Shown: positions 7,241-14,844 of the stretch, piece by piece
How positions within the stretch are numbered: the stretch's first letter is position 1
Layout: the number at the start of each line of letters is the position of its first letter
Notes under the pieces: generated by a model
The model's input: the letters and a program-made list of their open reading frames with translations, nothing else
Database searches by the model: none
What the model was told of the DNA's origin: nothing
NCBI GenBank assembly: GCA_041656175.1
Contig: JBBAEA010000040.1
Location: forward strand, 1 to 24,190
Direction of reading: 5' to 3'
DNA length: 24,190 nucleotides
Source of the DNA: JBBAEA01 sp041656175
GTDB taxonomy: Bacteria > Myxococcota_A > Bradymonadia > UBA4248
Position numbers and translations under genes: made by a program

Positions 7241-8233
7241 TCATTGTATTGCGCCTGCTGGGCGCTGATGCTGATGTCCAAGTTCTTGTTTTATATTAAG
7301 TTTTTGTAGCGATGCAATCCCTGCTTCGTCTATTTCGTTGTAACTCAAATCTAAACTGCCTATGCCTCGCAGCTCGTGGTCGGCGGTAAGAATCCGCGCT
7401 GCATTGTTACTAAGTACCCCGTCTTTTAGCGAAAGCCTAGAGAGCTTCGTTAAATGCTTCGACATCGCCAAAGCCAAAAGCCCGCGATCCCCAATTTGGG
7501 TCCCCACCAAAGCTAATTCCTCCAAGGATTCTGAAGCCGCGTCATCGGCAATAAAGTATGCAGTTCGATGAGTCATACCGCTGCGCTCTTGCGAGTGTAG
7601 CGTAAAGTAAGGAATATCAGCTAGCATTTTTTTGATCGCGATCGCACTATCGTCAACAATGCGCGGCATCTGCAGATAAAAAAGCTTCAGATTAGCAAGG
7701 CTCTGGCGAATGTTCCGCACAAACTGCGCCACATGCGAACATAAAATATTTTCGCTAAAATGAAGTTGCAGCGCTCGGATCGGAGAAAACGACAAATTGG
7801 CCAGTATAGGCAGCACATCCATTGCCGAGTTTTGGAATCTTAAACTCAAACCTCTCAACTTACGTAGCTTAGGATGCTGAAGTCCAGTGACTAGGTAGCG
7901 CACATTAGTTTCGTTTAGCTGTAAAACAAGCTCACGCACCAAACCTCGCTTAAATACGGGTTGCCACCCCATGGCGAGTAGGAAATGCACATCGCCGATA
8001 AGTTCGCGCATATGCATACGCCGCAAATTCTGCTCAATGCGCCGCAAAACAAAATAATCCCCTTGACTCGACGATGCAGGATTCTCCTCGTATAAGTACA
8101 TTGCCTCGTGTAAAATATCGAAGCAGCGACTATAATTCTCAAGCTCGTAAAGATATAGCGCATATCTACGATGCAGCTCGAAAGACTCGGGTTGCATAGA
8201 GATCATTTTTTCAAATTCATCGCTTTTGTGCAT
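7241..8233 (-). CDS. Leucine-rich-repeat protein with helical N-terminal region
   Basis: 330 residues from the ATG at 8233, chosen because AAGGA sits 5 nt upstream; an in-frame GTG at 8251 lacks this. No signal peptide, so probably cytoplasmic. The first ~100 residues are helical and TPR-like ('ELHRRYALYLYELENYSRCFDILHEA' pattern). The rest has ribonuclease-inhibitor-type LRR units, best seen near the end ('LEELALVGTQIGDRGLLAL', 'LSRLSLKDGVLSNNAARIL', 'IGSLDLSYNEIDEAGIASL'). Such repeats bind proteins. Similar LRR proteins are common in myxobacteria, usually without a known partner. Function unknown. Upstream gene of a two-gene unit with the DUF4177-like protein. Confidence 0.8.
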   Translation of the reverse strand: MHKSDEFEKMISMQPESFELHRRYALYLYELENYSRCFDILHEAMYLYEENPASSSQGDYFVLRRIEQNLRRMHMRELIGDVHFLLAMGWQPVFKRGLVRELVLQLNETNVRYLVTGLQHPKLRKLRGLSLRFQNSAMDVLPILANLSFSPIRALQLHFSENILCSHVAQFVRNIRQSLANLKLFYLQMPRIVDDSAIAIKKMLADIPYFTLHSQERSGMTHRTAYFIADDAASESLEELALVGTQIGDRGLLALAMSKHLTKLSRLSLKDGVLSNNAARILTADHELRGIGSLDLSYNEIDEAGIASLQKLNIKQELGHQHQRPAGAIQ

Positions 8234-8297
8234 ATCTATCCTTGAAAACACACTCCCAAACTAAGGCTATTAAACCACCTTTAAAATTAAGGCAAGG

Positions 8298-8326
8298 ATA
8301 GCAGCATAGGACGTGCCAGTTTTCAA
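8298..8326 (-). promoter_or_regulatory. Candidate promoter of the LRR/DUF4177 pair
   Basis: On the minus strand TTGAAA (8326-8321), 17 nt, TGCTAT (8303-8298), 64 nt before the ATG at 8233. It lies in the 188-nt gap after mvaD, which suggests these genes are not simply read through from mvaD. Confidence 0.38.
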
Positions 8327-8421
8327 TTTTTTGGAATTCTTTAGACGCAGGAACGCTGCAATTTGCTCTCCTACTGTGCCGCTCTAGCTCAAGTTTCATC
8401 AACCCTCTAAGCGCGTTGAGC

Positions 8422-9387
8422 TTACGCCACGCGACTTTCTATCAATTCATACCCATAGCCGAGTAACTTCCGCTTTACGCGCTCTGCGTCCGCAGCCTCA
8501 CAAAGCACAACTGGGTTTGGGCCTGCGTCAAAGCTGCAAACACAATGGATGTTTTCTTCGGCTAAAGCGCAGACATCATTATATATAGCTATACTCTCGG
8601 GCTGCAAGTACCAAATCGCTGGTAGCGCACTTATGCAAAGCGCGTGCAAACGCATGCTGTTGGCATTCGCGCATCGCGAAAGAGCGCCTATATTGCGCTC
8701 CTCAATCGCCCTCTTACACCGTTCTATATCCGCAGCACAGGAGTCTTGGAAAGCTTCCCAAAACACCGACGTTTCTCGACAAATCCGCATACCCTCTGCA
8801 CTCGACTTGGTCTTTGGCGCTTTTGAGAGTAGAACGATGAATACCTTTAGTGGCCAATGCTCGGCGAAAAAAAGCGTTTGCGCAAAACTATCGCTTCCAT
8901 CCTCCAGCTCCCCACGTCGCCAATGCGTCCAACCGCGCACAATGGCGCGGGCAGCTGAGCCAGAGCCCAAACGCGCTAAGCACGATAGCTCTGATTCTTT
9001 AAGTTGCAAACGAGCAGCTTGCGCCGCCGCCACGGCGAGCGCGGCCATGCCCGAAGATGAAGAGGCGAGACCCGCGCTTGCAGGAAATTCATTGTAAGCC
9101 CTCGCGCGAGCAGAAAGACTAAAGCCCGCACGCTTGCGCACTGCGTCAAAAATGCGTTTTGCGCGCTGTGCACCTGTTGCTCCCACGGGGACACCATCTA
9201 CAAGTAGCTCATCAGCTTGCCAATTCCCCCACTCCAGCTCGCAATGGCTGCGCAAAGCCTCGATGCCCACACCCAAGGAATCCGCACAAGGCAAATTGAG
9301 CGCATCATCGCGCTTTCCCCAGTACTTTACGATGCCGAAATTCGCACAAGCACTTGCTTGTGCCCGAAACTCTGAGTCTTTTGTCAC
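8422..9387 (-). CDS. mvaD: Diphosphomevalonate decarboxylase
   Basis: 321 residues, a usual length for bacterial MvaD. It catalyses ATP-dependent decarboxylation of mevalonate 5-diphosphate to isopentenyl diphosphate, the last dedicated step of the mevalonate pathway (cytoplasm, GHMP kinase fold). Diagnostic motifs: 'ANFGIVKYWGKRD' (15-27), the phosphate-binding loop 'PASAGLASSSSG' (102-113), 'LGSGSAARAIVRG' with Arg147, 'EHWPLKVFIVLLS' (176-188), 'SSAEGM' and 'SFDAGPNPVV' with the catalytic Asp287. GTG start at 9387; no good Shine-Dalgarno is visible, but little sequence is available before the first motif. No other mevalonate gene is in the window. Phosphomevalonate decarboxylase, a close relative, cannot be fully excluded. 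Confidence 0.93.
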   Translation of the reverse strand: MTKDSEFRAQASACANFGIVKYWGKRDDALNLPCADSLGVGIEALRSHCELEWGNWQADELLVDGVPVGATGAQRAKRIFDAVRKRAGFSLSARARAYNEFPASAGLASSSSGMAALAVAAAQAARLQLKESELSCLARLGSGSAARAIVRGWTHWRRGELEDGSDSFAQTLFFAEHWPLKVFIVLLSKAPKTKSSAEGMRICRETSVFWEAFQDSCAADIERCKRAIEERNIGALSRCANANSMRLHALCISALPAIWYLQPESIAIYNDVCALAEENIHCVCSFDAGPNPVVLCEAADAERVKRKLLGYGYELIESRVA

Positions 9388-9550
9388 GTTTAGAACCCGC
9401 TTTTGTATGGTGATTATTGATTTTATTAGGGCAGGTTTGAAAGCTGCCCCCTACGCTGATTTATTGGCGGGCGCTGCCAAAGAAGCGGCCAAAGGCAAGT
9501 CATTAAGCGAAGCGAAAAAGCTTAGCAAAGCGTTCAAAACTGCCAAATGC

Positions 9551-10453
9551 TTACTCGAAGGTGGAACTAAGGCCAACACTGATGCCCCCTGTCACCATGA
9601 GCGATTTTAGCTCCCAAATATACTGCGTAGAAACCTGCGCACTCACGACGAGTATGCCTAAAATATAGCTTGCGCCGATGGAGCCCCCTGCGGCTCCTTG
9701 CAAAGTTTCGTTGCCAGTGATGCCAACTAAAGTGTTAGACTGGTAAACCTGTAAACTCACTTCGGGTTGTACATAAAATGATAGCATTAAGCGGCGAAAC
9801 GGCGAGTAATAAAAGCGCGGTCCAACGGTGAGGTAAACGATTTGGTAGCCTTGATCGAAGGGTAAAAACTCTTTTTTGGTAAAACCGCGCGCGGAGCCAA
9901 AGCGCGCTGCAAAGGCAAAATATCCTGCTTGAATGGCGACTTCACCAAAGACGGAAAGCCCCACCAAGCTGTGTTTTCCCAGGTCATTGAGTACGGGTTT
10001 AAAGACATCAATACCGAGTAAAAACATGCCCCGCGGACGTCGAAAGGTTGGGGGTTCAGCGTAAGCAGTGCTTGCACTAAGAGTGACGAGTAGCAGTAGC
10101 GCGAGGGCGGCGATTTTTCGCGCGAAAGCGCGTAGAATTCGCGTGTTTTGGCTAGATTTTGACGGAGCGTTTTTAGCTGCCCATTGAGGGCAGCTCTGCT
10201 TCGGGTCGCCTTTGGCGTAGCCACTGCTGTTTTGCATGGCGCCATGGTGCGGGGTTCTCCCCGCAGAGGGGGGAGGCTGGGACCCCTCGATAAAATTCGC
10301 AAAACTTGCACATTGCGCGGTGGATGCGCGATGAGCGCATACACCGCGCGATGTTTCGCAAGTTTTAGCGAATTTTGAGAGAGGCCCAGACGAGGGGGGA
10401 CACTTCCCCCACCATGCTAAAATCACTGAGTTTAGTAAACGATTTCGCTTCAT
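9551..10453 (-). CDS. Secreted beta-barrel-like protein with repeat-derived N-terminal extension
   Basis: The frame is open from ATG 10453, which overlaps the stop of the upstream Cys-rich gene (TAATG), suggesting translational coupling. However, a clear signal peptide (basic n-region, run of Leu/Ala, 'ASTAYA' cleavage site) only appears at residues ~107-132. The first ~70 residues are translation of a family A repeat and surrounding low-complexity sequence. The functional start is therefore probably the ATG at 10237, at the edge of the repeat; neither start has a good Shine-Dalgarno. The mature part (~168 residues) alternates hydrophobic and polar residues in strands ending in an aromatic-acidic terminus, as in small outer-membrane beta-barrels. 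Function unknown. Last gene of the rapZ-led block. Confidence 0.72.
   Translation of the reverse strand: MKRNRLLNSVILAWWGKCPPSSGPLSKFAKTCETSRGVCAHRASTAQCASFANFIEGSQPPPSAGRTPHHGAMQNSSGYAKGDPKQSCPQWAAKNAPSKSSQNTRILRAFARKIAALALLLLVTLSASTAYAEPPTFRRPRGMFLLGIDVFKPVLNDLGKHSLVGLSVFGEVAIQAGYFAFAARFGSARGFTKKEFLPFDQGYQIVYLTVGPRFYYSPFRRLMLSFYVQPEVSLQVYQSNTLVGITGNETLQGAAGGSIGASYILGILVVSAQVSTQYIWELKSLMVTGGISVGLSSTFE
10246..10417 (-). repeat. Interspersed hairpin repeat, family A copy 4, inside a reading frame
   Basis: Read on the minus strand, the left end (10417-10391) has GGTGGGGGAAGTGTCCCCCC and the right end (10277-10246) has CCCCCCTCTGCGGGG-aga-ACCCCGC. These match the other copies' ends more loosely. 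The middle is an 85-nt nested palindrome (10292-10376): AAAATTCGC+AAACTTGC against GCAAGTTT+GCGAATTTT outside, and GCGCGGTG-g-ATGCGC against GCGCAT-a-CACCGCGC inside. The short tract after the left end (TCAAAATTCGCTAA) is shared with copy 2. The copy lies between the coupled start codon and the signal peptide of the beta-barrel gene. Confidence 0.72.
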
Positions 10454-11835
10454 TATTTGGCTTTTAATTTTGCCTTGCTCCAGCGGTAAACACTGCTAAA
10501 CGAAGGGAATGAACGAAGAAGGGCCAAAAGCATGATGGCTGCAAAAAGGGCATGCCAGATGGTGATGGGAGCGCATGAGACGCTGCATGAGGCGCTTTGG
10601 CCTTGATCTATGCAGACACCTTGAGGGGAGCAACGGCGGCCGACTCCGCATTCGGCGTCGTTAAAACAGCGTACTTCGTAGGTTTTGAGGACGGCTTGGA
10701 GGCTATTGTGGCAATATGTGCCGTAGCAGCACGGTTGTTTGTGTTTGGAGTCGAGGTAGTCGTCGGCGACGTAGTAATTATTACACCAGTAAAGATGTTG
10801 TTCGATGCAAAGCGCAGAGCAAGTCGCCTGGGCTTCCTCTTCGGCGTGCAGTTCTTTGCATGCTTTAGTGCAGGCTGAAGGGTAGCGATCGCAGCGTAGG
10901 TCGCAGGGAACGGGTTGTTTTTGGCTGTCGTAGATAAACAGCTCCTCGCTCCGTTCCCAGTTTACACCGCACTTGCCTTCGGCGCCGCACATCGCGCACG
11001 GAAGCCAATCCTGGTCTTGAGCGATTAAGGGCGGGTAGTAGCGTTTTCCGGTGCAGCGCGTCCAAAAGGAGAGACAGTTTCCGAAGCAGGCGGTGTCTTG
11101 TACGTAGCAGTGATCGACGCAGCTCGGGTTAGGGACACAGTTTTGTAGGCATGCGATATCTTCGCCGCAAAACTGCGAACACGTCGCGAGCCCTGAGTCG
11201 GCAAGACAGTTTTCTTGCTTGCACTTCTCTGGCTTCAGCGAGCCTTCGCACTCCTCATCGCAACTCGCCTCAGCAGGACATTGCTTGCTACACTCCGCGG
11301 CTCGCTGACAGCTGCGAAAGCAAGTCATACCAGCGTTTTGCGTGAGCTCCATAAGCTCTGCGTTGTTGGGGTTTTGGAGTAAGGACGCGTCGATTTGTGG
11401 GCAAAGCACTTCTCTGGGCGTGCAGGAAGAACTTTCGCAGCACTCTAAACGCACGTCGATAGCGTTGCCAATTTCGAGCTGAGTCGTGCCAAGGTTTCCT
11501 CGCATACTCGCGTTGGGCTCTAGGGTCCAGACCTTTTGACCGCGCGCGCGAACAGTGTTGTTGACATAGGTGGTTGCCCCTACGACGACTTGGGTTTGTT
11601 TGGCGCTCTCATTGGTAATTTCGTAATCAAGGGCATAGCGAACAAATAATTCTTGGGATAGCGGTTCATCGAGCTTAGCGGAAAGCACGCTTTCGTCCGA
11701 ATTAACTTCGAGCTTTTGCTGTAATTGCCAATAATCGTGCGTCTCACAAGCGCATACAGCGATTAAAATAAGAAGCACGGCGAGGACATGGGCTTTAGCC
11801 CACGCAAATTTTTGCTGCCAAGTCAAAGCTATCAT
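10453..11835 (-). CDS. Cys-rich lipoprotein with repeated Cx3C pairs and a C-terminal membrane segment
   Basis: 460 residues. A long basic then hydrophobic N-terminus ends in Val-Cys-Ala-Cys30, a plausible lipobox. Residues ~45-135 look like a beta domain. From 172 to 421 there are eleven C-x3-C pairs (172/176, 182/186, 192/196, 219/223, 229/233, 239/243, 250/254, 311/315, 322/326, 339/343, 417/421), many spaced by five residues, suggesting short disulfide-linked helices. A hydrophobic segment (~425-442) and a basic tail end the protein, recalling but not matching MYXO-CTERM sorting tails. Its ATG overlaps the rapZ stop by 4 bp (ATGA), and its stop overlaps the next start, so it is co-translated with both. 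Family not recognised. Confidence 0.82.
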   Translation of the reverse strand: MIALTWQQKFAWAKAHVLAVLLILIAVCACETHDYWQLQQKLEVNSDESVLSAKLDEPLSQELFVRYALDYEITNESAKQTQVVVGATTYVNNTVRARGQKVWTLEPNASMRGNLGTTQLEIGNAIDVRLECCESSSCTPREVLCPQIDASLLQNPNNAELMELTQNAGMTCFRSCQRAAECSKQCPAEASCDEECEGSLKPEKCKQENCLADSGLATCSQFCGEDIACLQNCVPNPSCVDHCYVQDTACFGNCLSFWTRCTGKRYYPPLIAQDQDWLPCAMCGAEGKCGVNWERSEELFIYDSQKQPVPCDLRCDRYPSACTKACKELHAEEEAQATCSALCIEQHLYWCNNYYVADDYLDSKHKQPCCYGTYCHNSLQAVLKTYEVRCFNDAECGVGRRCSPQGVCIDQGQSASCSVSCAPITIWHALFAAIMLLALLRSFPSFSSVYRWSKAKLKAK

Positions 11836-12692
11836 ACCGATAAATCCCTATGTCGGCGCTCAAAGCTGTAATCCATCGCGGCGAGCTGCCTGTAGAGCTG
11901 CTCCACCATTGAGACGCTGCGGTGTCGGCCGCCCGTGCAGCCCAAGCCCACCGTCACGTTGAGTTTGCCCTCCGCGGCGTATCGCGGCAAGAGTAAAGTG
12001 AGCATAGCTTCTAGTTGTTGTGCAAAGACTGTGGCGTCGGGGTCCGAGAAGACGTAGCGCTGCACCGCGTGGTCAAGGCCAGAAAGTTCGGCGAGCTCTG
12101 GAACAAAAAAGGGGTTTTTGAGGAAGCGTAGATCAAAGACGAGATCGGCTTCGAGCAAGATGCCGTGTTTAAAACCAAAACTCACCAAACTAACGCTCAT
12201 TTTATCGCCAAGCATGGCGTAGCGGCGCATAAACCACGCTCGCAACATATGCACCGTCATCTCCCCAGTATCGATGCGCTCGACGGTAAAAGGCGCGAGC
12301 ATGGCCAAGATTTCGCGCTCTTTGCGAATCGCTGCCAATATGTCACCGTTTTTATCGAGGGGGTGAGCGCGGCGCGTCTCTTTATAGCGCCTTAGCAGTA
12401 CCTCGTCCGCTGCATCTAAAAAGAGCAACTCCACGTTGTAGCCCGCTGCGCGCAGACCGCGGATCGCTTCGGGAGCTTGATCCAAAAAGAGGCGATCGCG
12501 AACATCGACGCAGACTGCAACTTTATCGATATCATCGCGAGGCTCTAAAAGCCTAAGAAAATGCGGCAATAAAACAAGCGGAACGTTATCCATACAATAA
12601 TAGCCCAGATCTTCGAGTGCGTGCAGTGCTGCACTTTTTCCGCTACCACCCATACCGCTGATTAAAACGAGTTTTTCTAAGCCCTTTGCCAT
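11832..12692 (-). CDS. rapZ: RNase adapter protein / nucleotide-binding protein RapZ
   Basis: 286 residues from ATG 12692 (an in-frame GTG at 12722 adds ten). Walker A 'GMGGSGKS' near the N-terminus, 'ALEDLGYYCMDNVP', then 'LLFLDAADEVLLRRYKETRRAHPL', 'SFGFKHGI..EADLVFDLRFL.NP' and the C-terminal 'LGCTGGRHRSV' phosphate-binding site are all signatures of RapZ/YvcJ. In E. coli RapZ senses glucosamine-6-phosphate and guides RNase E to the GlmZ sRNA, controlling amino-sugar supply for the envelope; in other phyla the role is less clear. It starts 51 nt after the CPBP gene and overlaps the Cys-rich lipoprotein gene by 4 bp. The usual neighbours rpoN, hpf and ptsN are absent here. Confidence 0.95.
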   Translation of the reverse strand: MAKGLEKLVLISGMGGSGKSAALHALEDLGYYCMDNVPLVLLPHFLRLLEPRDDIDKVAVCVDVRDRLFLDQAPEAIRGLRAAGYNVELLFLDAADEVLLRRYKETRRAHPLDKNGDILAAIRKEREILAMLAPFTVERIDTGEMTVHMLRAWFMRRYAMLGDKMSVSLVSFGFKHGILLEADLVFDLRFLKNPFFVPELAELSGLDHAVQRYVFSDPDATVFAQQLEAMLTLLLPRYAAEGKLNVTVGLGCTGGRHRSVSMVEQLYRQLAAMDYSFERRHRDLSV

Positions 12693-12743
12693 ATCATATC
12701 GCCAACGCCGTGCTCCTGGCACGACAACAAGTTCATACCGAAA

Positions 12744-13547
12744 TTAAATAACCGTAAAGAAATCCATCATAAAGGCTACACCAAAGTGCAAAAGCACAGT
12801 GGGATAGATCGACTTTCCATTATAGCTAAGTTTTCCCAAAATGATGCCCGCAATGATTGCCCCAAAAACCTCGAGTTCAGGTTTACCCAGATGCGCGATC
12901 ACAAAGGGCATCGTCGTCATGAGTATAGCCGAGCTACCGAATCTTTTGGCAAGCCCAAAAAGCATAAAACCGCGGAAAAAAAACTCCCAACTCAACCACT
13001 TTATAAGGTATGCCGCTTGGTAGAATGCAAAATAGCGCCAACTCTTGCCAATGAGTTTGAGCTTAGGGTACTGCTCCGAAAACGATGGCGTATGAGAGAA
13101 GATGTAAATCACGGGTAGCATCACCAAAAGACAGGCAAAAACGATGAGAAGCTCGGTTTTGCAGCGTTTAAAGCGTAGCCCCAAATCTTCAAAACTCATT
13201 TTAAGCCAAAACTTCGCCACTAAAAAGGGCAAAATCCCTAAAATCAGCAGCGCTGTTAAATGAGAGTAGACATAGCTTGCAAGATTTCCCTTCTCCCAAG
13301 AAAGGCTATTGGCAAAATTTGGAAAATAACTATAAAAATGTGAGGCTTTACCATGATGTAGGTAGAGCACCAAAAAAAACATCGATGCGACAACGACTAT
13401 GAACGTGTCTTTATCGACGTGTAGATTAAAATAATTCAGCAAACGCCGAAAAATCGTACGCTTCTCTTGCCCTGCAAGGTCGTTATTGACGTCGTTATTG
13501 ACGCTGCTTAGTTCATGACTTCGCTTTTCATCGCTGTGCGGTATCAT
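12744..13547 (-). CDS. CPBP family intramembrane glutamic endopeptidase
   Basis: 267 residues with about seven or eight membrane segments and a hydrophilic N-terminal ~40 residues. The three CPBP (Abi/Rce1-like) motifs are present: 'WEFFFRG' (the ExxxR motif, with Trp replacing the first Glu as in many bacterial members), 'FVIAHLG' (FxxxH) and 'HFGVAFMMD' (HxxxD). Family members cleave or process membrane proteins; substrate unknown here. First gene of a minus-strand block leading into rapZ. The Shine-Dalgarno is weak (AAG). Upstream, the repeat at 13621 separates it from the divergent metal exporter. Confidence 0.88.
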   Translation of the reverse strand: MIPHSDEKRSHELSSVNNDVNNDLAGQEKRTIFRRLLNYFNLHVDKDTFIVVVASMFFLVLYLHHGKASHFYSYFPNFANSLSWEKGNLASYVYSHLTALLILGILPFLVAKFWLKMSFEDLGLRFKRCKTELLIVFACLLVMLPVIYIFSHTPSFSEQYPKLKLIGKSWRYFAFYQAAYLIKWLSWEFFFRGFMLFGLAKRFGSSAILMTTMPFVIAHLGKPELEVFGAIIAGIILGKLSYNGKSIYPTVLLHFGVAFMMDFFTVI

Positions 13548-13620
13548 TATATATCTTACTAGCCCTAAACTTCAAAATATATTCTACTAATCTTAAACTT
13601 AAAATTTACAAAATCCATCT

Positions 13621-13685
13621 TGCTGAGGAAACCCCGATTCATAGCGGCTAACGCCCCACCCCATCTACAGGCTATCGCCCATAAA
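13621..13685 (+). repeat. Interspersed repeat, family B, degenerate copy
   Basis: TGCTGAGGAAACCCCGATTCAT, then CGGCTAACGCCCC, then GGCTATCGCCCATA matches in order the family B element at 22292, with the hairpin arms eroded. It lies in the 294-nt gap between the divergent CPBP and exporter genes. The rest of this gap (13686-13841) holds no gene I trust. Confidence 0.55.
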
Positions 13686-13841
13686 ACTCGCCTTTTCGCG
13701 TAAGGCATTGATTTTATTGAGTTTTTGAACTCTCGAGGCTTGAAAAGCATCAAAATTATGCATACAAGTTATCGTAACTGTGTTGAATGCCGTTGCGGCG
13801 CAAGAAAGCAGCCAAAATTGCCAAGATAAAAAGGAGAGAAT

Positions 13842-14798
13842 TTGCATAAAAAAAGCTTCAACATCGATCACGGCTTTGGTCAAGATCGCATGCTGCCCGC
13901 CGAGGGAAAGACCAAAATAGTCATTGTTATCACTATGATTGCCATGCTCGGTGAAATCGTCGCGGGCATAGCTTTCGGCTCGATGGCACTGCTTGCCGAT
14001 GGAATCCACATGGCCGCCCACGCGCTCGCGATGAGCATCAGCTTCCTCGCATATCGCTATATACGAAAACACGCCTTTAATCCAAAGTTCTCTTTTGGCA
14101 CAGGCAAAATCAACGCACTCGCCGGCTACACTGGCGCACTGCTACTCGTAGTCTTTGCCCTTGCCATGGCCTACGAAAGCGTCGATCGCCTCATACACCC
14201 GCAAGACATCAGCTTTAACGCCGCTATTCTAGTCGCATGCTTGGGTCTTGGCGTAAACTTAGTTTGTGCATTCATCATGGGACATGACCATGGTCACAAA
14301 CACGCACACAAACACGATCACGAGCATGAACACGCGCATAAACACGAGCATGACAGTAACTTCAAGGCCATCTACCTGCACATCATCACCGACGCCCTCA
14401 CCTCCCTGCTTGCCATCGCCGCCCTTGTCGCTGGCAAATACTTCTCCGCCGCCTTCCTCGACCCAGCCATGGGCATTCTCGGCGCCGCACTCATCCTTTG
14501 GTGGGCCCGTTCCCTTATCCAAGAATGCACCGCCACACTCCTCGACCACCAATCCCAAGCCGTCAGCGACAAAATCCGCAGCGCACTTGCCCCCTACGAA
14601 CACGAAATTTGCGACCTGCACACCTGGTCCATCGGACACCAAATCTACGCCGGCGAACTCACCATCCTCGTCGACGAACACACCAACCCCGACAGCATCA
14701 AAACTAGCCTCGCCGACATCGAAGAACTCGTCCACCTTACCGTCGAAATCCACTGCAAACACTGTAAAGAAGAAGTTCACGCATCATCAAAGCAATAA
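13842..14798 (+). CDS. dmeF: Cation diffusion facilitator, DmeF-like metal exporter
   Basis: 318 residues with six membrane segments in the inner membrane, exporting divalent metal by proton antiport. A TTG start at 13842 is strongly supported by AAGGAG ending 8 nt upstream. The transport site has 'ADGIHMAAHALAM' (His56, His60) in TM2 and 'HIITDALTSLLAI' (His180, Asp184) in TM5. The His-xxx-His version in TM2, instead of His-xxx-Asp, is what I associate with the DmeF (Co/Ni) branch rather than CzcD/ZitB. A cytoplasmic His-rich loop (148-171) alternates His with Lys/Asp/Glu/Ala. A short C-terminal domain ends with 'HCKHCKEEVH', a possible extra metal site. No metal-responsive regulator (DmeR type) is adjacent. 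Confidence 0.9.
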   Translation: MHKKSFNIDHGFGQDRMLPAEGKTKIVIVITMIAMLGEIVAGIAFGSMALLADGIHMAAHALAMSISFLAYRYIRKHAFNPKFSFGTGKINALAGYTGALLLVVFALAMAYESVDRLIHPQDISFNAAILVACLGLGVNLVCAFIMGHDHGHKHAHKHDHEHEHAHKHEHDSNFKAIYLHIITDALTSLLAIAALVAGKYFSAAFLDPAMGILGAALILWWARSLIQECTATLLDHQSQAVSDKIRSALAPYEHEICDLHTWSIGHQIYAGELTILVDEHTNPDSIKTSLADIEELVHLTVEIHCKHCKEEVHASSKQ

Positions 14799-14800
14799 TC

Positions 14801-14823
14801 CCCATAAAATATGGGATCTTTTG
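14801..14823 (+). terminator. Weak terminator-like hairpin after the metal exporter
   Basis: CCCATA-AAA-TATGGG (14801-14815), two bases after the stop codon, is followed by ATCTTTT. The stem is short and the T-run modest. Confidence 0.4.
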
Positions 14824-14844
14824 GCGAGGAATCATACCCCAGAG

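Noticed and set aside
8217..8402. 61-residue minus-strand frame between mvaD and the LRR gene, with AGAGGG just before its start
   Set aside because: The spacing is too short, it overlaps the LRR start in another frame and covers the best candidate promoter, and no family is recognised.
9407..9610. 67-residue plus-strand frame rich in Ala and Lys opposite the mvaD upstream region
   Set aside because: It looks helix-like, but has no Shine-Dalgarno, runs antisense into the beta-barrel gene and may be compositional. Not supported as a gene.
13665..13847. Minus-strand 60-residue frame with a lipobox-like Leu-Leu-Ser-Cys, starting opposite the exporter's start codon
   Set aside because: Its start overlaps the exporter's TTG and ribosome-binding site, it has no good Shine-Dalgarno, and its 3' end runs into repeat B.
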